From the NCBI GenBank assembly GCA_964449305.1, contig CAYUYM010000082.1, positions 1 to 14,291 on the forward strand: 14,291 nucleotides of DNA. Direction: 5' to 3'. The position numbers and the translations under genes are program-made. Positions 1 through 7,228 of the stretch are shown here, piece after piece. The stretch comes from CAYUYM01 sp964449305. Its GTDB lineage: Bacteria; Bacteroidota; Ignavibacteria; SZUA-365; CAYQST01. Numbering within the stretch: the stretch's first letter is position 1; each line of letters starts with the position of its first letter. The notes beneath the pieces are model-generated. The model was not told where the DNA came from. It did no database searches and saw only the letters and a program-made list of their open reading frames with translations.

Positions 1-734
1 CCCTTGAGGGGGATGTAGTTGCCCTCACGCACACCGGCAGGGATCTTCACCTTGATGGACTGCTCCCCCTGTCGGCGTCCTTCACCGTTGCACTCGTTGC
101 ACGGGTCGGTGATCAGCTCGCCGGCGCCGCGGCAGACGGGGCAGGGCTGGACGTTCATGAACTGACCGAAGAGAGAGCGGGACACCTGGGAAATCTGCCC
201 GGTCCCGTTGCAGTGGGCACAGGCCTGTGGTTGGGAACCGGCGGCCGCGCCTGACCCGTGGCAGGTGTCGCATTGGACCTGCCGACGGATCTTCAGCGTC
301 TTTTCGACCCCCGTGGAGATCTCCTCGAAGGTGAGCGTGACACTGGCCTTGAGGTCCGACCCCGGAGTTCCGCGCTGCCCGCGGCGTGATCGGGACCGGC
401 CACCACCGCCGAACACCTCGTCGAAGATGCTCCCGCCGAAGCCGCCTCCGAAGATGTCCCCGAAATGGCTGAAGATGTCGTTGATGTCGTTGAAGCCCGA
501 GAAACCCTGGTTCTTGAGGCCATCATGTCCGAACTGATTGTAGCGGTGGCGTTTGTCATCGTCGCTCAGCACCTCGTAGGCTTCCGCCGCCTCCTTGAAC
601 CGTTCCTCCGCCTCCTTGTCGTTGGGATTGCGGTCCGGGTGGTATTTCATGGCGAGCTGGCGATAGGCCCGCTTGATGTCGTCGGCCGAGGCGCTGCGCT
701 CAACACCCAGGATTTCGTAGTAGTCGCGCTTCAT
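1..734 (-). CDS. dnaJ: DnaJ (Hsp40) co-chaperone, type I, 3' end cut by window edge
   Basis: DnaJ delivers unfolded proteins to DnaK and stimulates its ATPase in the cytoplasm. The first 244 residues are visible. An N-terminal J domain (about 1-70) carries the HPD motif at residues 32-34. A Gly/Phe-rich linker follows (about 75-125). A zinc-binding domain (about C155 to residue 220) has four CxxCxGxG repeats: CDTCHGSG, CAHCNGTG, CPVCRGAG and CNECNGEG. The start of the C-terminal substrate-binding domain is then seen before the gene runs off the left edge. The ATG overlaps the grpE stop codon (ATGA), so the two genes are translationally coupled. The four zinc repeats make it a type I DnaJ and not CbpA. 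It is the third gene of the hrcA-grpE-dnaJ operon and is presumably repressed by HrcA through the CIRCE element upstream of hrcA. No dnaK is visible in the window. Confidence 0.97.
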   Translation of the reverse strand, partial: MKRDYYEILGVERSASADDIKRAYRQLAMKYHPDRNPNDKEAEERFKEAAEAYEVLSDDDKRHRYNQFGHDGLKNQGFSGFNDINDIFSHFGDIFGGGFGGSIFDEVFGGGGRSRSRRGQRGTPGSDLKASVTLTFEEISTGVEKTLKIRRQVQCDTCHGSGAAAGSQPQACAHCNGTGQISQVSRSLFGQFMNVQPCPVCRGAGELITDPCNECNGEGRRQGEQSIKVKIPAGVREGNYIPLK

Positions 735-1282
735 CGCTTGCTCGCGCCGTCCTTCTCCGCATCTGCGGGTTCAGCGGCGACGATGACCTGGGCATGACGC
801 AGGACGCGTCCGTTGTAGAGATAGCCACGCAGGTTCTCCCCGATCACCGTGCCGGGGGCGTGGTCGGCCGATGGAGCCTGCATGAGGGCATCGTGGAAAT
901 CGACATCGAAGGGCGTGCCGATGGTCTCCATGGGCGTGGCACCGCTTCGGGCGAGAGTGGCCTTGAACTTTGTATACACGAGTTCCATTCCGGTGAACAG
1001 GGGGTCGCCGCCGTGTGAAGGGCGTGCGGACTCGAGTGCCCGCTCGAAGTCGTCCATCACCGGGAGCAGTTCCAGCAGGAGCACCTCGTTTGCGCGGCCG
1101 ACCATCTGGGCCTTCTCCTCGAGCGTCCGCTTCCGGAAATTCTCGAACTCCGCAGCCTTGCGCAGCAGTTGCTCGCGGAGCTGCTGCACCTCATCCCCGG
1201 TGTCGGTCTTCGCCTGCACCATGTCCGGCGTCTCCGCCTGCGTTGCGTGTTCGTCGTTCAGCGTTTCCTTGGTCGTCTCCAT
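731..1282 (-). CDS. grpE: GrpE, nucleotide exchange factor for DnaK
   Basis: GrpE releases ADP from DnaK and so resets the Hsp70 cycle in the cytoplasm. The 183-residue protein has the usual layout. There is a charged, disordered N-terminus (1-30). A long helix predicted to form the dimeric coiled coil follows, containing the family segment LLRKAAEFENFRKRT (about 40-54). The C-terminal beta domain holds the PFDVDFHDAL and GYLYNGRVLRHAQVIVA signatures. The length is normal for the family. The start ATG at 1282 has a purine-rich GAGAAG just upstream, rather close to the codon. The stop overlaps the dnaJ start by ATGA, and hrcA ends 64 nt upstream, so it lies in the middle of the HrcA-controlled operon. 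Nothing looks damaged. Confidence 0.97.
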   Translation of the reverse strand: METTKETLNDEHATQAETPDMVQAKTDTGDEVQQLREQLLRKAAEFENFRKRTLEEKAQMVGRANEVLLLELLPVMDDFERALESARPSHGGDPLFTGMELVYTKFKATLARSGATPMETIGTPFDVDFHDALMQAPSADHAPGTVIGENLRGYLYNGRVLRHAQVIVAAEPADAEKDGASKR

Positions 1283-1346
1283 GTCTTCTCTGCTGCCTGT
1301 TGTGAGTGTCGTTGTTTCACCCCGACGTCCGTCAGTGTCCCACGCA

Positions 1347-2366
1347 TCAGCGAGAGAGCAGCCGGGCCAGGGAGTCGATCACCGTCACCATGCGTGGATA
1401 GTTCATCCGCCGCGGGCCGACGATGCTGATGGTGCCGCTCGTGGAACCGAAACGGTAGGGAGCGGCAATGATGCTGTAGTCGGTGTACCGGCCCTCATCG
1501 AACTCGCGTCCGATCTTGATGGTCACGGCATCAGTCTCGTTGATCGAGCTGAGGAAGTGCACAATGAAGCTGTGATTGTCCACCAGTTCGATGATCTCGC
1601 GCAGCCGCTCGGGCTTCTCGAACTCCGGCTGCTGGAGGATGTTCTGCAGCCCGTCGATGTGCACCTTCTCGTTGGTGCGCTGATCTTGGAACACGCGATC
1701 CGTCTCCTGGATGAAGAGGCGGATGATGCCTGTCTCCTCCGATGCGGCATCTTGGACGCGCTCGCGGAAGGTTTCACGGATCTCCCGCAATGTCAGGCCG
1801 GCCAGCCGTGTGTTCAGGAGCTCGGAGACGCGCTCCAGCCCGTGTGTCTGGGCGTCGCTGTGCATCTCCAGGATGATGGTCTTGAAGATTCCCGACGAGA
1901 TGGAGAGGATGATCATCAGCTTCTGACTCGAGACGCGGACCAGTTCCAGGCGCTCGAGGATTCCGGTGCCCAGGTGGGGTTCGCTGATGATGGCCAGCTG
2001 GTTCGAGATGCCGCCGAGGATGCGCACGCTCTCCTGGAGGATCTCCTCCATCTCCAGGGAACGGAGGTGTTCCGCCATCGGGAGCAATGAGAGCTCGTCG
2101 TCCGCTGTGAGCGGCGTATACCGCATGAGCTCGTTGACAAAGTAGCGGTACCCCTTGTCTGTTGGAATGCGGCCGGATGAGGTGTGCATGTGGCTGATGT
2201 AGCCCATTTCCTCGAGGTCCGACATGATGTTCCGTATCGACGCCGGGCTGAGCTCGTAGGTCATCTGCTTCGAAATGGTGCGGGAGCCCACTGGACTGGC
2301 GTTCAGGATGTAGTACTGAATGACCCGCTCCAGAATCTGCTGCTCACGTTCACTCAAATCCGCCAT
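1347..2366 (-). CDS. hrcA: HrcA, heat-inducible transcription repressor
   Basis: HrcA binds the CIRCE operator and represses heat-shock chaperone genes; in studied bacteria its folding depends on GroEL. With the ATG at 2366 the protein has 339 residues, close to the usual 340-350. The N-terminal winged helix-turn-helix domain (about 1-75) includes SPVGSRTISK, LSPASIRNIMSDLEEMGY and the strongly conserved GRIPTDKGYRYFV (65-77). The C-terminus has the family ending VGPRRMNYPRMVTVID. The reading frame stays open for 18 more codons upstream (to 2420), but conserved HrcA sequence begins right at this ATG. An AAGGAT lies about 13 nt before it. The gene opens the operon with grpE and dnaJ. A CIRCE copy lies about 95 nt upstream, so autoregulation is expected. 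Confidence 0.97.
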   Translation of the reverse strand: MADLSEREQQILERVIQYYILNASPVGSRTISKQMTYELSPASIRNIMSDLEEMGYISHMHTSSGRIPTDKGYRYFVNELMRYTPLTADDELSLLPMAEHLRSLEMEEILQESVRILGGISNQLAIISEPHLGTGILERLELVRVSSQKLMIILSISSGIFKTIILEMHSDAQTHGLERVSELLNTRLAGLTLREIRETFRERVQDAASEETGIIRLFIQETDRVFQDQRTNEKVHIDGLQNILQQPEFEKPERLREIIELVDNHSFIVHFLSSINETDAVTIKIGREFDEGRYTDYSIIAAPYRFGSTSGTISIVGPRRMNYPRMVTVIDSLARLLSR

Positions 2367-2461
2367 GGTGTATCGATCATCCTTGTGTCTGTCCACGGAA
2401 TCAGCAGGCCCGGCCTGCACGTTTCACATCCAAAATAACACGAAGCGAAGGCGAAAACAAT

Positions 2462-2488
2462 ATGGCACTCGTCTGGCTTGAGTGCTAA
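2462..2488 (-). promoter_or_regulatory. CIRCE operator (HrcA binding site) upstream of hrcA
   Basis: Read on the plus strand this is ATGGCACTC, a 9-nt spacer, then GAGTGCTAA. The known CIRCE consensus is TTAGCACTC-N9-GAGTGCTAA, so the right arm matches 9/9 and the left arm 7/9, with the exact 9-nt spacer. It lies 95 nt before the hrcA start on the minus strand. A weak -10-like CATATT is adjacent (2459-2464, minus strand), consistent with repression by blocking RNA polymerase. Its position before hrcA, whose product binds this element, supports the call strongly. Confidence 0.93.
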
Positions 2489-2504
2489 CAGGTTGAAATC
2501 ATTG

Positions 2505-2527
2505 AAAAAACTGACCGTGGGCAGTCA
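2505..2527 (-). terminator. Probable intrinsic terminator of the Nudix / receiver-like operon
   Basis: On the minus strand TGACTG-CCCA-CGGTCA forms a 6-bp stem (one T-G wobble) with a 4-nt loop (plus-strand 2512-2527), followed by G and six Ts (plus-strand A tract 2505-2510). It lies about 55 nt after the stop of the receiver-like gene and just before the CIRCE region, where termination is expected. A second GC-rich hairpin, CCGGGC...GCCCGG at 2528-2551, stands directly upstream and may add to pausing. Confidence 0.5.
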
Positions 2528-2580
2528 CCGGGCAGCCGCGGCTCAGCCCGGGTCCGTGTTGTGTTTCTCCGGTCCCGCGA

Positions 2581-2961
2581 TCAGGATTTCGTGCCGGGCG
2601 TGAAGGTCCCCGTGATGATGGTCTCGAGATTCTGGAGGAGCTGGTCGCGGCTCACCACCATGGTGCAGCCGGTCCGCTGCATCTCCGTGGCAAGCGCAGC
2701 ATCGAAGGCCGGGACCACCCCGATGATGGTGATGTGCCTGGTGTGCTCGTCGCCGCGCAGGTCGGCGATGGCTTCCACAGGGGAGAACTGCTCCGCAGAA
2801 AGATCCAGGATGCAGAGATCGGCCTCCTCACCGTGGGCCTTGGACAGCAGGTCGTGTTTCGTGAGGACGGCGATCGAGGGGATGCCGCAGGCGCGTGCCA
2901 CCCGGTTCACACGGGCGGAGATCAGGAGGTCTGGAATGCCAAGAAGAAGGAGATGGGTCAT
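2581..2961 (-). CDS. Small receiver-like (CheY-fold) protein with atypical active site, function unknown
   Basis: A 126-residue stand-alone protein whose strand and helix rhythm resembles a response-regulator receiver domain. The first strand is THLLLLGIP. ADLCILDL (47-54) has an aspartate at residue 53 where the phospho-acceptor would fall. ITIIGVVP (77-84) and a final strand TMVVSRD (100-106) followed by a helix complete the pattern. The acidic pair normally found at the end of the first strand is missing (GIPD is seen), and the conserved lysine appears to be an arginine (R105). Phosphorylation in the usual way is therefore doubtful. There is no output domain. The ATG at 2961 was chosen because the receiver-like pattern starts there; upstream reading in this frame is a shadow of the Nudix gene. 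It follows the Nudix gene by 59 nt, probably in the same transcript. The fold is inferred from pattern only. Confidence 0.72.
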   Translation of the reverse strand: MTHLLLLGIPDLLISARVNRVARACGIPSIAVLTKHDLLSKAHGEEADLCILDLSAEQFSPVEAIADLRGDEHTRHITIIGVVPAFDAALATEMQRTGCTMVVSRDQLLQNLETIITGTFTPGTKS

Positions 2962-3020
2962 GATTCGTTGTTGCAATGTCGTGGGATTCGATGGTCGGAG
3001 AAGAAAACACCATTTCGTGA

Positions 3021-3461
3021 TCAGGGTTCCCGCGTGAGCAACCCCGCGAGGATTTTGTGTGCCTCGGTGTGGGATTGAAGCGGAAGGCGCTCCAACACGG
3101 CGTCCGACGGCAGCCAAGCGTATTCCTGATGCTCGTCGGAAAGCATGATCACTGCATCGCACGGAAGCACCGCCCAGAACACGGGGATCAGGTGGATCAC
3201 GTCGCGTGTCGCATGATAGAAGGAGGCGATGTGTGGCAGCACGTTGAGCTCGATCCCCACCTGGCCGGCTTCCTCGCCCGTCTCCCGCACCGCTGCCTGC
3301 AGTGCCGTCTCTCCCTCTTCGATGTGGCCGGTGATCACCTGCCACATCCCGGGATACAGGGGCTCGGTGCTGGATCGCTGAAGGACCAGGTACTCGGTGC
3401 CCCCGTCGCGAGTGCGCCGGGCAAGGTGGACCTGGATGAAGATGGATTGGATCGATGGCAT
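3021..3461 (-). CDS. Nudix hydrolase, NudB-like
   Basis: Nudix enzymes hydrolyse nucleoside diphosphates linked to another group, using Mg or Mn. The 146-residue protein has a complete Nudix box at residues 45-67: G45, five residues, E51, seven residues, R59-E60, then E63-E64 and G66. The metal-binding REx2EE core is intact. The flanking LVLQRSS...PGMWQVITGHIEEGET resembles dihydroneopterin triphosphate or dATP pyrophosphohydrolases (NudB type), but the substrate cannot be fixed from sequence. The ATG at 3461 fits the first beta strand (SIFIQVHLARR). No clear Shine-Dalgarno site is seen (CACAAAGAACC before the ATG). It diverges from lon and is followed by the receiver-like gene 59 nt downstream. 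Confidence 0.92.
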   Translation of the reverse strand: MPSIQSIFIQVHLARRTRDGGTEYLVLQRSSTEPLYPGMWQVITGHIEEGETALQAAVRETGEEAGQVGIELNVLPHIASFYHATRDVIHLIPVFWAVLPCDAVIMLSDEHQEYAWLPSDAVLERLPLQSHTEAHKILAGLLTREP

Positions 3462-3546
3462 GGTTCTTTGTGGCTGGTCGCCCCCCGACAGGGATTGTGG
3501 CAGAATGGCAGAATGCGGCGGAGTGATGGATGCGCAACGGGCTGCC

Positions 3547-3574
3547 AGTTGTACACGGGCGACAACTCCATAAT
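3547..3574 (+). promoter_or_regulatory. Inverted repeat abutting a -10-like hexamer in the lon / Nudix divergent region
   Basis: AGTTGT (3547-3552), a 9-nt spacer, then ACAACT (3562-3567) form a perfect 6-bp inverted repeat. One base later comes CATAAT (3569-3574), five of six matches to the bacterial -10 box, reading toward lon and about 130 nt before its start. The repeat would cover the -35 and spacer region, the usual place for a repressor or activator site. No good -35 hexamer was found, so the promoter part is tentative. Confidence 0.35.
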
Positions 3575-3631
3575 TTGGGCGATTTGCCGGATTATTCCTA
3601 GCTTGCCCCGGGAATTTTCTGCCTGGTTTGC

Positions 3632-3655
3632 ATGGCAGGATTCTTGCAATGCCAT
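3632..3655 (+). promoter_or_regulatory. Second inverted repeat upstream of lon
   Basis: ATGGCA (3632-3637), 12 nt, then TGCCAT (3650-3655) is a perfect inverted repeat ending about 50 nt before the lon ATG. The same stretch also carries two TTGCA motifs (3628 and 3644). It could be an operator or a leader hairpin of the lon mRNA. Its role is unknown. Confidence 0.3.
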
Positions 3656-3692
3656 AAGGCTTGACGTACTTCTGCAACATTGGCAACAACAG

Positions 3693-3700
3693 AGAGAGGA
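3693..3700 (+). promoter_or_regulatory. Ribosome binding site of lon
   Basis: AGAGAGGA with 5 nt to the ATG at 3706. It fixes the lon start at this ATG and not at the in-frame TTG at 3661, which is fifteen codons earlier and has no such site. Confidence 0.75.
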
Positions 3701-3705
3701 CGCAC

Positions 3706-6108
3706 ATGGAACACGAACCGGAAGAACTTGGAAACCCACTGGCGGCGCATCCTGAGCGCTCCGAATCGCCATCCGATGCGGAGACAATGGCACTACTGCC
3801 TCTGCGCAACGTGGTGTTTTTTCCGGGACAGATCATGCCGCTCTTTGTGGGGCGGGCGTCGTCGGTGCGGCTCATCGAAGAGGCGCAGAAGCAGCAGGCG
3901 TCGGTCCTGGTGCTCACGCAGCGGGATTCCGGGATCGATCTGCCCATCCTTGCAGATCTGTTCGCTACAGGAACCGTGGTTCGTGTCGTCAAGATCTACA
4001 CCATGCCCGACGGATCGAAGAGCGTGGTGGTTCAGGGCCTGTATCGCGCCAACGTCACGCACCTTCTGCGCGAGGAGCCCTACATGATGGCCTCTGTCCG
4101 AAAGCTCCCTGATGAGGAGGTGGACATGGACGACGTGGAGTGCGAGGCGATGATGTCGAACATCCGGAACCTGTTCAAGACGCTGTCGGAGCTCATCCCG
4201 GATTTCAACCCCGAGCAGCTCACCATGATCATGAACACCGAGAATCCCACCACGTTCAGCTTTCTCGTCTCCGCCATTCTCAACCTGCCTGTGCCCGAGA
4301 AACAGGCCCTGCTGGAAACGGCGAGCCTCAAGGATCGACTCAACCAGGTGACCGTGGCTCTGACCAAGACGATCCAGCGGCAGGAGCTGAGCCAGAAGAT
4401 CCAGAACGAGGTGCAGGACACGATCAACAAGACCCAGCGTGAGTATTTTCTGCGCGAACAGCTTCGTGCCATCAAGAAGGAGCTGGGGGAGGACAACGAC
4501 CACCTCGAGATCGACGAGATGCGGGAGAAGATCCGCGCGGCCAACATGCCGCCAGAAGTGCAGGCCACGACGGAAAAGGAATTGAACCGGTTGTCCATGA
4601 TGAACCCGGCATCGGCCGAGTACACGGTGGCACGCACCTATCTTGAATGGCTTCTTGCCATGCCCTGGTCCATCACCACCGAGGACAATCTCGACATCGC
4701 CAACGTCCGCACGCAGCTCGATCAGGATCATTACGGGTTGGAGCGGGTGAAGAAGCGCATCCTGGAGTACCTCGCCGTCCGCAAGATGAAGAACGACATG
4801 CGCGGTCCCATTCTCTGCTTTGTCGGGCCTCCGGGTGTGGGGAAGACCTCTCTGGGCCGATCCATCGCGGATGCGCTCGGGCGCAGGTACGTCCGCTTCT
4901 CCCTGGGAGGCATGCGCGATGAGGCCGAGATCCGCGGTCACCGCCGCACCTATATCGGCGCGCTTCCCGGGCGCATCATCCAGAGCATCCGCAAGGCCGG
5001 ATCCAACAATCCTGTCGTGGTCCTCGACGAGATCGACAAGGTGGGCACCGATTTCCGTGGGGATCCCAGCTCGGCGCTGCTCGAGGTGCTCGACCCGGAA
5101 CAGAACTCCGCCTTCAGCGATCACTATCTCGAGGTGCCGTTCGACCTCTCACGCGTGCTGTTCATCGCGACAGCAAACATGCTCGAACCCATCCCCGCGG
5201 CGCTGCGGGATCGCATGGAGATCATCGAGATTCCGAGCTACATCCTCGACGAGAAACTCGAGATCGCGCGTCGCCACCTCATCCCGAAGCAGCTCGCCGA
5301 ACATGGCCTCACGGAGGAGCGGATCGAGCTGCCGGAGGAGACGCTTGTGTCGATCATCGATCACTACACCCGTGAACCGGGCGTACGCACACTGGAACGC
5401 AAGATCGCTGATGTCTGCCGTGGTGTGGTGCAGGAGATCGTGGAGGGGCGTGCCGATCGCGTCACCGTGGCGGGCGAGGATCTGGGGCGGTACATCACCT
5501 CACGGCGTTTCCACTCCGATCTCGCGGAGCGCACATCCCGCCCCGGAATTGCGACAGGTCTTGCGTGGACTCCCCTCGGCGGCGACATCCTTTTCATCGA
5601 GGCGACGCGCATGAAGGGCAAGGGCGGCCTCATCGTCACCGGCAAGCTGGGCGAGGTGATGAAGGAAAGCATCCAGGCGGCGATGAGCTACATCGCCTCC
5701 CATGCATCCGAACTGGGGATTGACGAGAACTTCCGTGACAAGAGCGACATCCACGTGCACGTGCCGGCCGGGGCCATTCCGAAGGACGGGCCATCGGCGG
5801 GCGTCACCATGCTCACGGCGCTGACATCCCTGCTCACCGACCGCTGCGTGCGCCATGATCTGGCCATGACGGGCGAGATCACCCTGCGCGGTGCCGTTCT
5901 CCCCATCGGCGGCACGAAGGAGAAGGTGCTGGCCGCACACCGGGCCGGCATCCGCCATGTGATCCTGCCCCGGCGCAACGAGGAGGATCTCCAGGAGATT
6001 CCGGAAAAGGTCCGCCGGGAGATCGAGTTCCACTTCGTTGACGACATGCGCGAGGTGCTCGATCTCTCCCTGGAATGTGCACCCTCCGGGGGTGGCGAAA
6101 GCGATTGA
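3706..6108 (+). CDS. lon: Lon ATP-dependent serine protease (LonA type)
   Basis: Lon degrades misfolded and selected regulatory proteins in the cytoplasm. The 800-residue protein has the standard LonA order and length. The N-terminal substrate-binding domain starts at LPLRNVVFFPG (about 31-41). A coiled-coil/helical part carries TQREYFLREQLRAIKKELGE. The AAA+ module has Walker A GPPGVGKT (374-381) and Walker B VVVLDEID with D441 and E442. The C-terminal protease domain has the catalytic serine in KDGPSAGVTM (S697) and the catalytic lysine in GGTKEKVLAAHRAG (K740). The 43-residue distance between the two matches the E. coli enzyme. The start ATG has a good AGAGAGGA site. It is transcribed divergently from the Nudix gene. 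No CIRCE lies in its upstream region, so it is probably not under HrcA directly. No defects are seen. Confidence 0.98.
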   Translation: MEHEPEELGNPLAAHPERSESPSDAETMALLPLRNVVFFPGQIMPLFVGRASSVRLIEEAQKQQASVLVLTQRDSGIDLPILADLFATGTVVRVVKIYTMPDGSKSVVVQGLYRANVTHLLREEPYMMASVRKLPDEEVDMDDVECEAMMSNIRNLFKTLSELIPDFNPEQLTMIMNTENPTTFSFLVSAILNLPVPEKQALLETASLKDRLNQVTVALTKTIQRQELSQKIQNEVQDTINKTQREYFLREQLRAIKKELGEDNDHLEIDEMREKIRAANMPPEVQATTEKELNRLSMMNPASAEYTVARTYLEWLLAMPWSITTEDNLDIANVRTQLDQDHYGLERVKKRILEYLAVRKMKNDMRGPILCFVGPPGVGKTSLGRSIADALGRRYVRFSLGGMRDEAEIRGHRRTYIGALPGRIIQSIRKAGSNNPVVVLDEIDKVGTDFRGDPSSALLEVLDPEQNSAFSDHYLEVPFDLSRVLFIATANMLEPIPAALRDRMEIIEIPSYILDEKLEIARRHLIPKQLAEHGLTEERIELPEETLVSIIDHYTREPGVRTLERKIADVCRGVVQEIVEGRADRVTVAGEDLGRYITSRRFHSDLAERTSRPGIATGLAWTPLGGDILFIEATRMKGKGGLIVTGKLGEVMKESIQAAMSYIASHASELGIDENFRDKSDIHVHVPAGAIPKDGPSAGVTMLTALTSLLTDRCVRHDLAMTGEITLRGAVLPIGGTKEKVLAAHRAGIRHVILPRRNEEDLQEIPEKVRREIEFHFVDDMREVLDLSLECAPSGGGESD

Positions 6109-6132
6109 TTCTTTGTCCGAAATGTGTATATT
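6105..6132 (+). promoter_or_regulatory. Probable sigma70-type promoter for the zinc-ribbon gene
   Basis: TTGATT (6105-6110, overlapping the lon stop) and TATATT (6127-6132) are separated by 16 nt and lie about 40 nt before the ATG at 6170. The stretch is much more AT-rich than its surroundings. The small gene can therefore probably be transcribed independently of lon. Confidence 0.5.
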
Positions 6133-6169
6133 AGGAACTTCCTATTTCCATCACAGAAGATACACCCCC

Positions 6170-6412
6170 ATGAAGTCAGCAGAAAAGACAGTGCAGAAAC
6201 CGGTGAAAGTGAAGCAGACGGGGAAGGTGATCGGCATGGTGATCACGGAATGCCCGATGTGCAAGAACACCATCAGCTTCGACATTCAGACCGCGAAATA
6301 CTGCCCGTATTGCAATGCAGAGGTCAGCGTGGATCTCGACAAGGTGGAGGTGAGCGTCCGGGCGACGAGGAATGTGCCTGCAAAATCCGCATCCTCGAAA
6401 AAGGCCGGGTGA
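6170..6412 (+). CDS. Small zinc-ribbon protein, function unknown
   Basis: An 80-residue protein with two CxxC knuckles, CPMC (C28, C31) and CPYC (C45, C48), 13 residues apart, which should bind one zinc ion as a zinc ribbon. A Lys-rich N-terminus (1-19) and an Ala/Ser/Lys-rich tail (about 67-80) flank the ribbon and make the protein basic at both ends, which would suit contact with nucleic acid or an acidic partner. No signal peptide or membrane segment is visible, so it should be cytoplasmic. The ATG at 6170 is preceded by a purine-rich AGAAGA about 10 nt upstream. The gene lies 61 nt after lon, has its own promoter-like sequence and ends before a strong hairpin. I do not recognise a named family. 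Confidence 0.85.
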   Translation: MKSAEKTVQKPVKVKQTGKVIGMVITECPMCKNTISFDIQTAKYCPYCNAEVSVDLDKVEVSVRATRNVPAKSASSKKAG

Positions 6413-6446
6413 GGCACGATTCATCGACATGCCGCTCGTGAATACA

Positions 6447-6476
6447 GAAGGCGGAATCGGCAACGATTCCGCCTTC
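6447..6476. terminator. Bidirectional hairpin terminator between convergent genes
   Basis: GAAGGCGGAATC (6447-6458) and GATTCCGCCTTC (6465-6476) form a perfect 12-bp stem with a 6-nt GGCAAC loop. It sits 34 nt after the zinc-ribbon stop and 18 nt after the end of the minus-strand kinase-like gene, so it could end both transcripts. No real T tract follows on either strand, so termination may rely on the stem alone. Confidence 0.7.
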
Positions 6477-6494
6477 GTGTCATATGGGGGATGA

Positions 6495-7211
6495 TCAGGA
6501 GGTGATGCTGCGGGCGCGTTCGAACACCTCGCGCAGGGCCGGCCCAAGCAGGGCGGGGTCGTCGGTCTTGCTCGGCATGTTGTCGAAGACCACATACGGC
6601 ACCTTGTGCCCCTTGATCATGATGTGTGTCGGGGAGTCCGCGGACACGCTATCCCAGTCCACCTCCTTGTACATGCGCTCAAGCTTCGCATCGGGAAGCC
6701 CGTGCTCGAGGATGCTGTCCGGCCGTGCGGGATTGAACCGCTTGCGGTTCTTGCGCAGGGATTCCTCGTAGGGGACGTCGACGTAGATGATCAGCGCCCT
6801 GGAGAGGATCTCCTCGCTCAGGTGCTGGAAGGCGGAGGCATACCCACCGTGCTCGCTGCCGCGCGAGAACTCGATGATGGTGGTGTACTTCTCGTGATAC
6901 TGCTCATCCCGCAGCCGCTTCCGATACTCCAGGCTGATGCGCTCGATGAGGAGATCCCACTGGTATTGGTGGAGGAAGTAGCCGTCATCGTCGGTGTGGA
7001 CGCGCGGATGTCCCATGACCTTCTGAAGAATGGCGTCCTCCTCGAACCATGTCCAGAGCATCGGAAAATCGTCGATCTCATCGAATTCTCCGATGCCAAA
7101 CCACGACAGGCGGTCCGCCAGCGGGGTTTTCTTGAGATGGTCAATGACTTCGGATTTCCCCGATGCCGGCCGGCCGAGGAGAATGATGACGGGAAAGCGT
7201 GTGTCGGTCAT
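6495..7211 (-). CDS. P-loop kinase-like NTPase, function unknown
   Basis: A 238-residue soluble protein with an N-terminal strand and Walker A motif, PVIILLGRPASGKS (motif at 13-20). Further conserved-looking parts are a charged segment WFGIGEFDEIDDFP, the strand TTIIEFSRGSEHGG and a lid-like stretch RKNRKRFNPARPDS after the strand ALIIYVDVPYEES. This arrangement is typical of small-molecule or nucleoside kinases of the P-loop class, but the substrate is not recognisable. The ATG at 7211 was chosen over an in-frame start at 7265 because it begins right before the first strand, has GAGG about 7 nt upstream, and the longer version would overlap the transporter gene. It follows the MFS transporter by 17 nt, which suggests co-expression and perhaps action on the imported compound. 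Confidence 0.82.
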   Translation of the reverse strand: MTDTRFPVIILLGRPASGKSEVIDHLKKTPLADRLSWFGIGEFDEIDDFPMLWTWFEEDAILQKVMGHPRVHTDDDGYFLHQYQWDLLIERISLEYRKRLRDEQYHEKYTTIIEFSRGSEHGGYASAFQHLSEEILSRALIIYVDVPYEESLRKNRKRFNPARPDSILEHGLPDAKLERMYKEVDWDSVSADSPTHIMIKGHKVPYVVFDNMPSKTDDPALLGPALREVFERARSITS

Positions 7212-7228
7212 GCGAACCTCGTGGTATG

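Noticed and set aside
849..2090. Long plus-strand open frame (413 codons) opposite grpE and hrcA
   Set aside because: It is antisense to two clearly recognised genes, has no family-like sequence and is expected in GC-rich DNA.
2528..2551. GC-rich hairpin CCGGGC...GCCCGG considered as the main terminator of the Nudix operon
   Set aside because: The T tract lies 17 nt away; the smaller stem directly before the six Ts fits an intrinsic terminator better.
3499..3514. Tandem octamer GGCAGAAT x2 in the Nudix leader
   Set aside because: There are only two copies and no further units or association with a mobile element, so it is likely chance or a small slippage event.
3793..5124. Long minus-strand open frame (443 codons) opposite lon
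   Set aside because: Lon is complete with all catalytic motifs on the plus strand; the antisense frame shows only His/Leu/Arg-rich shadow sequence.
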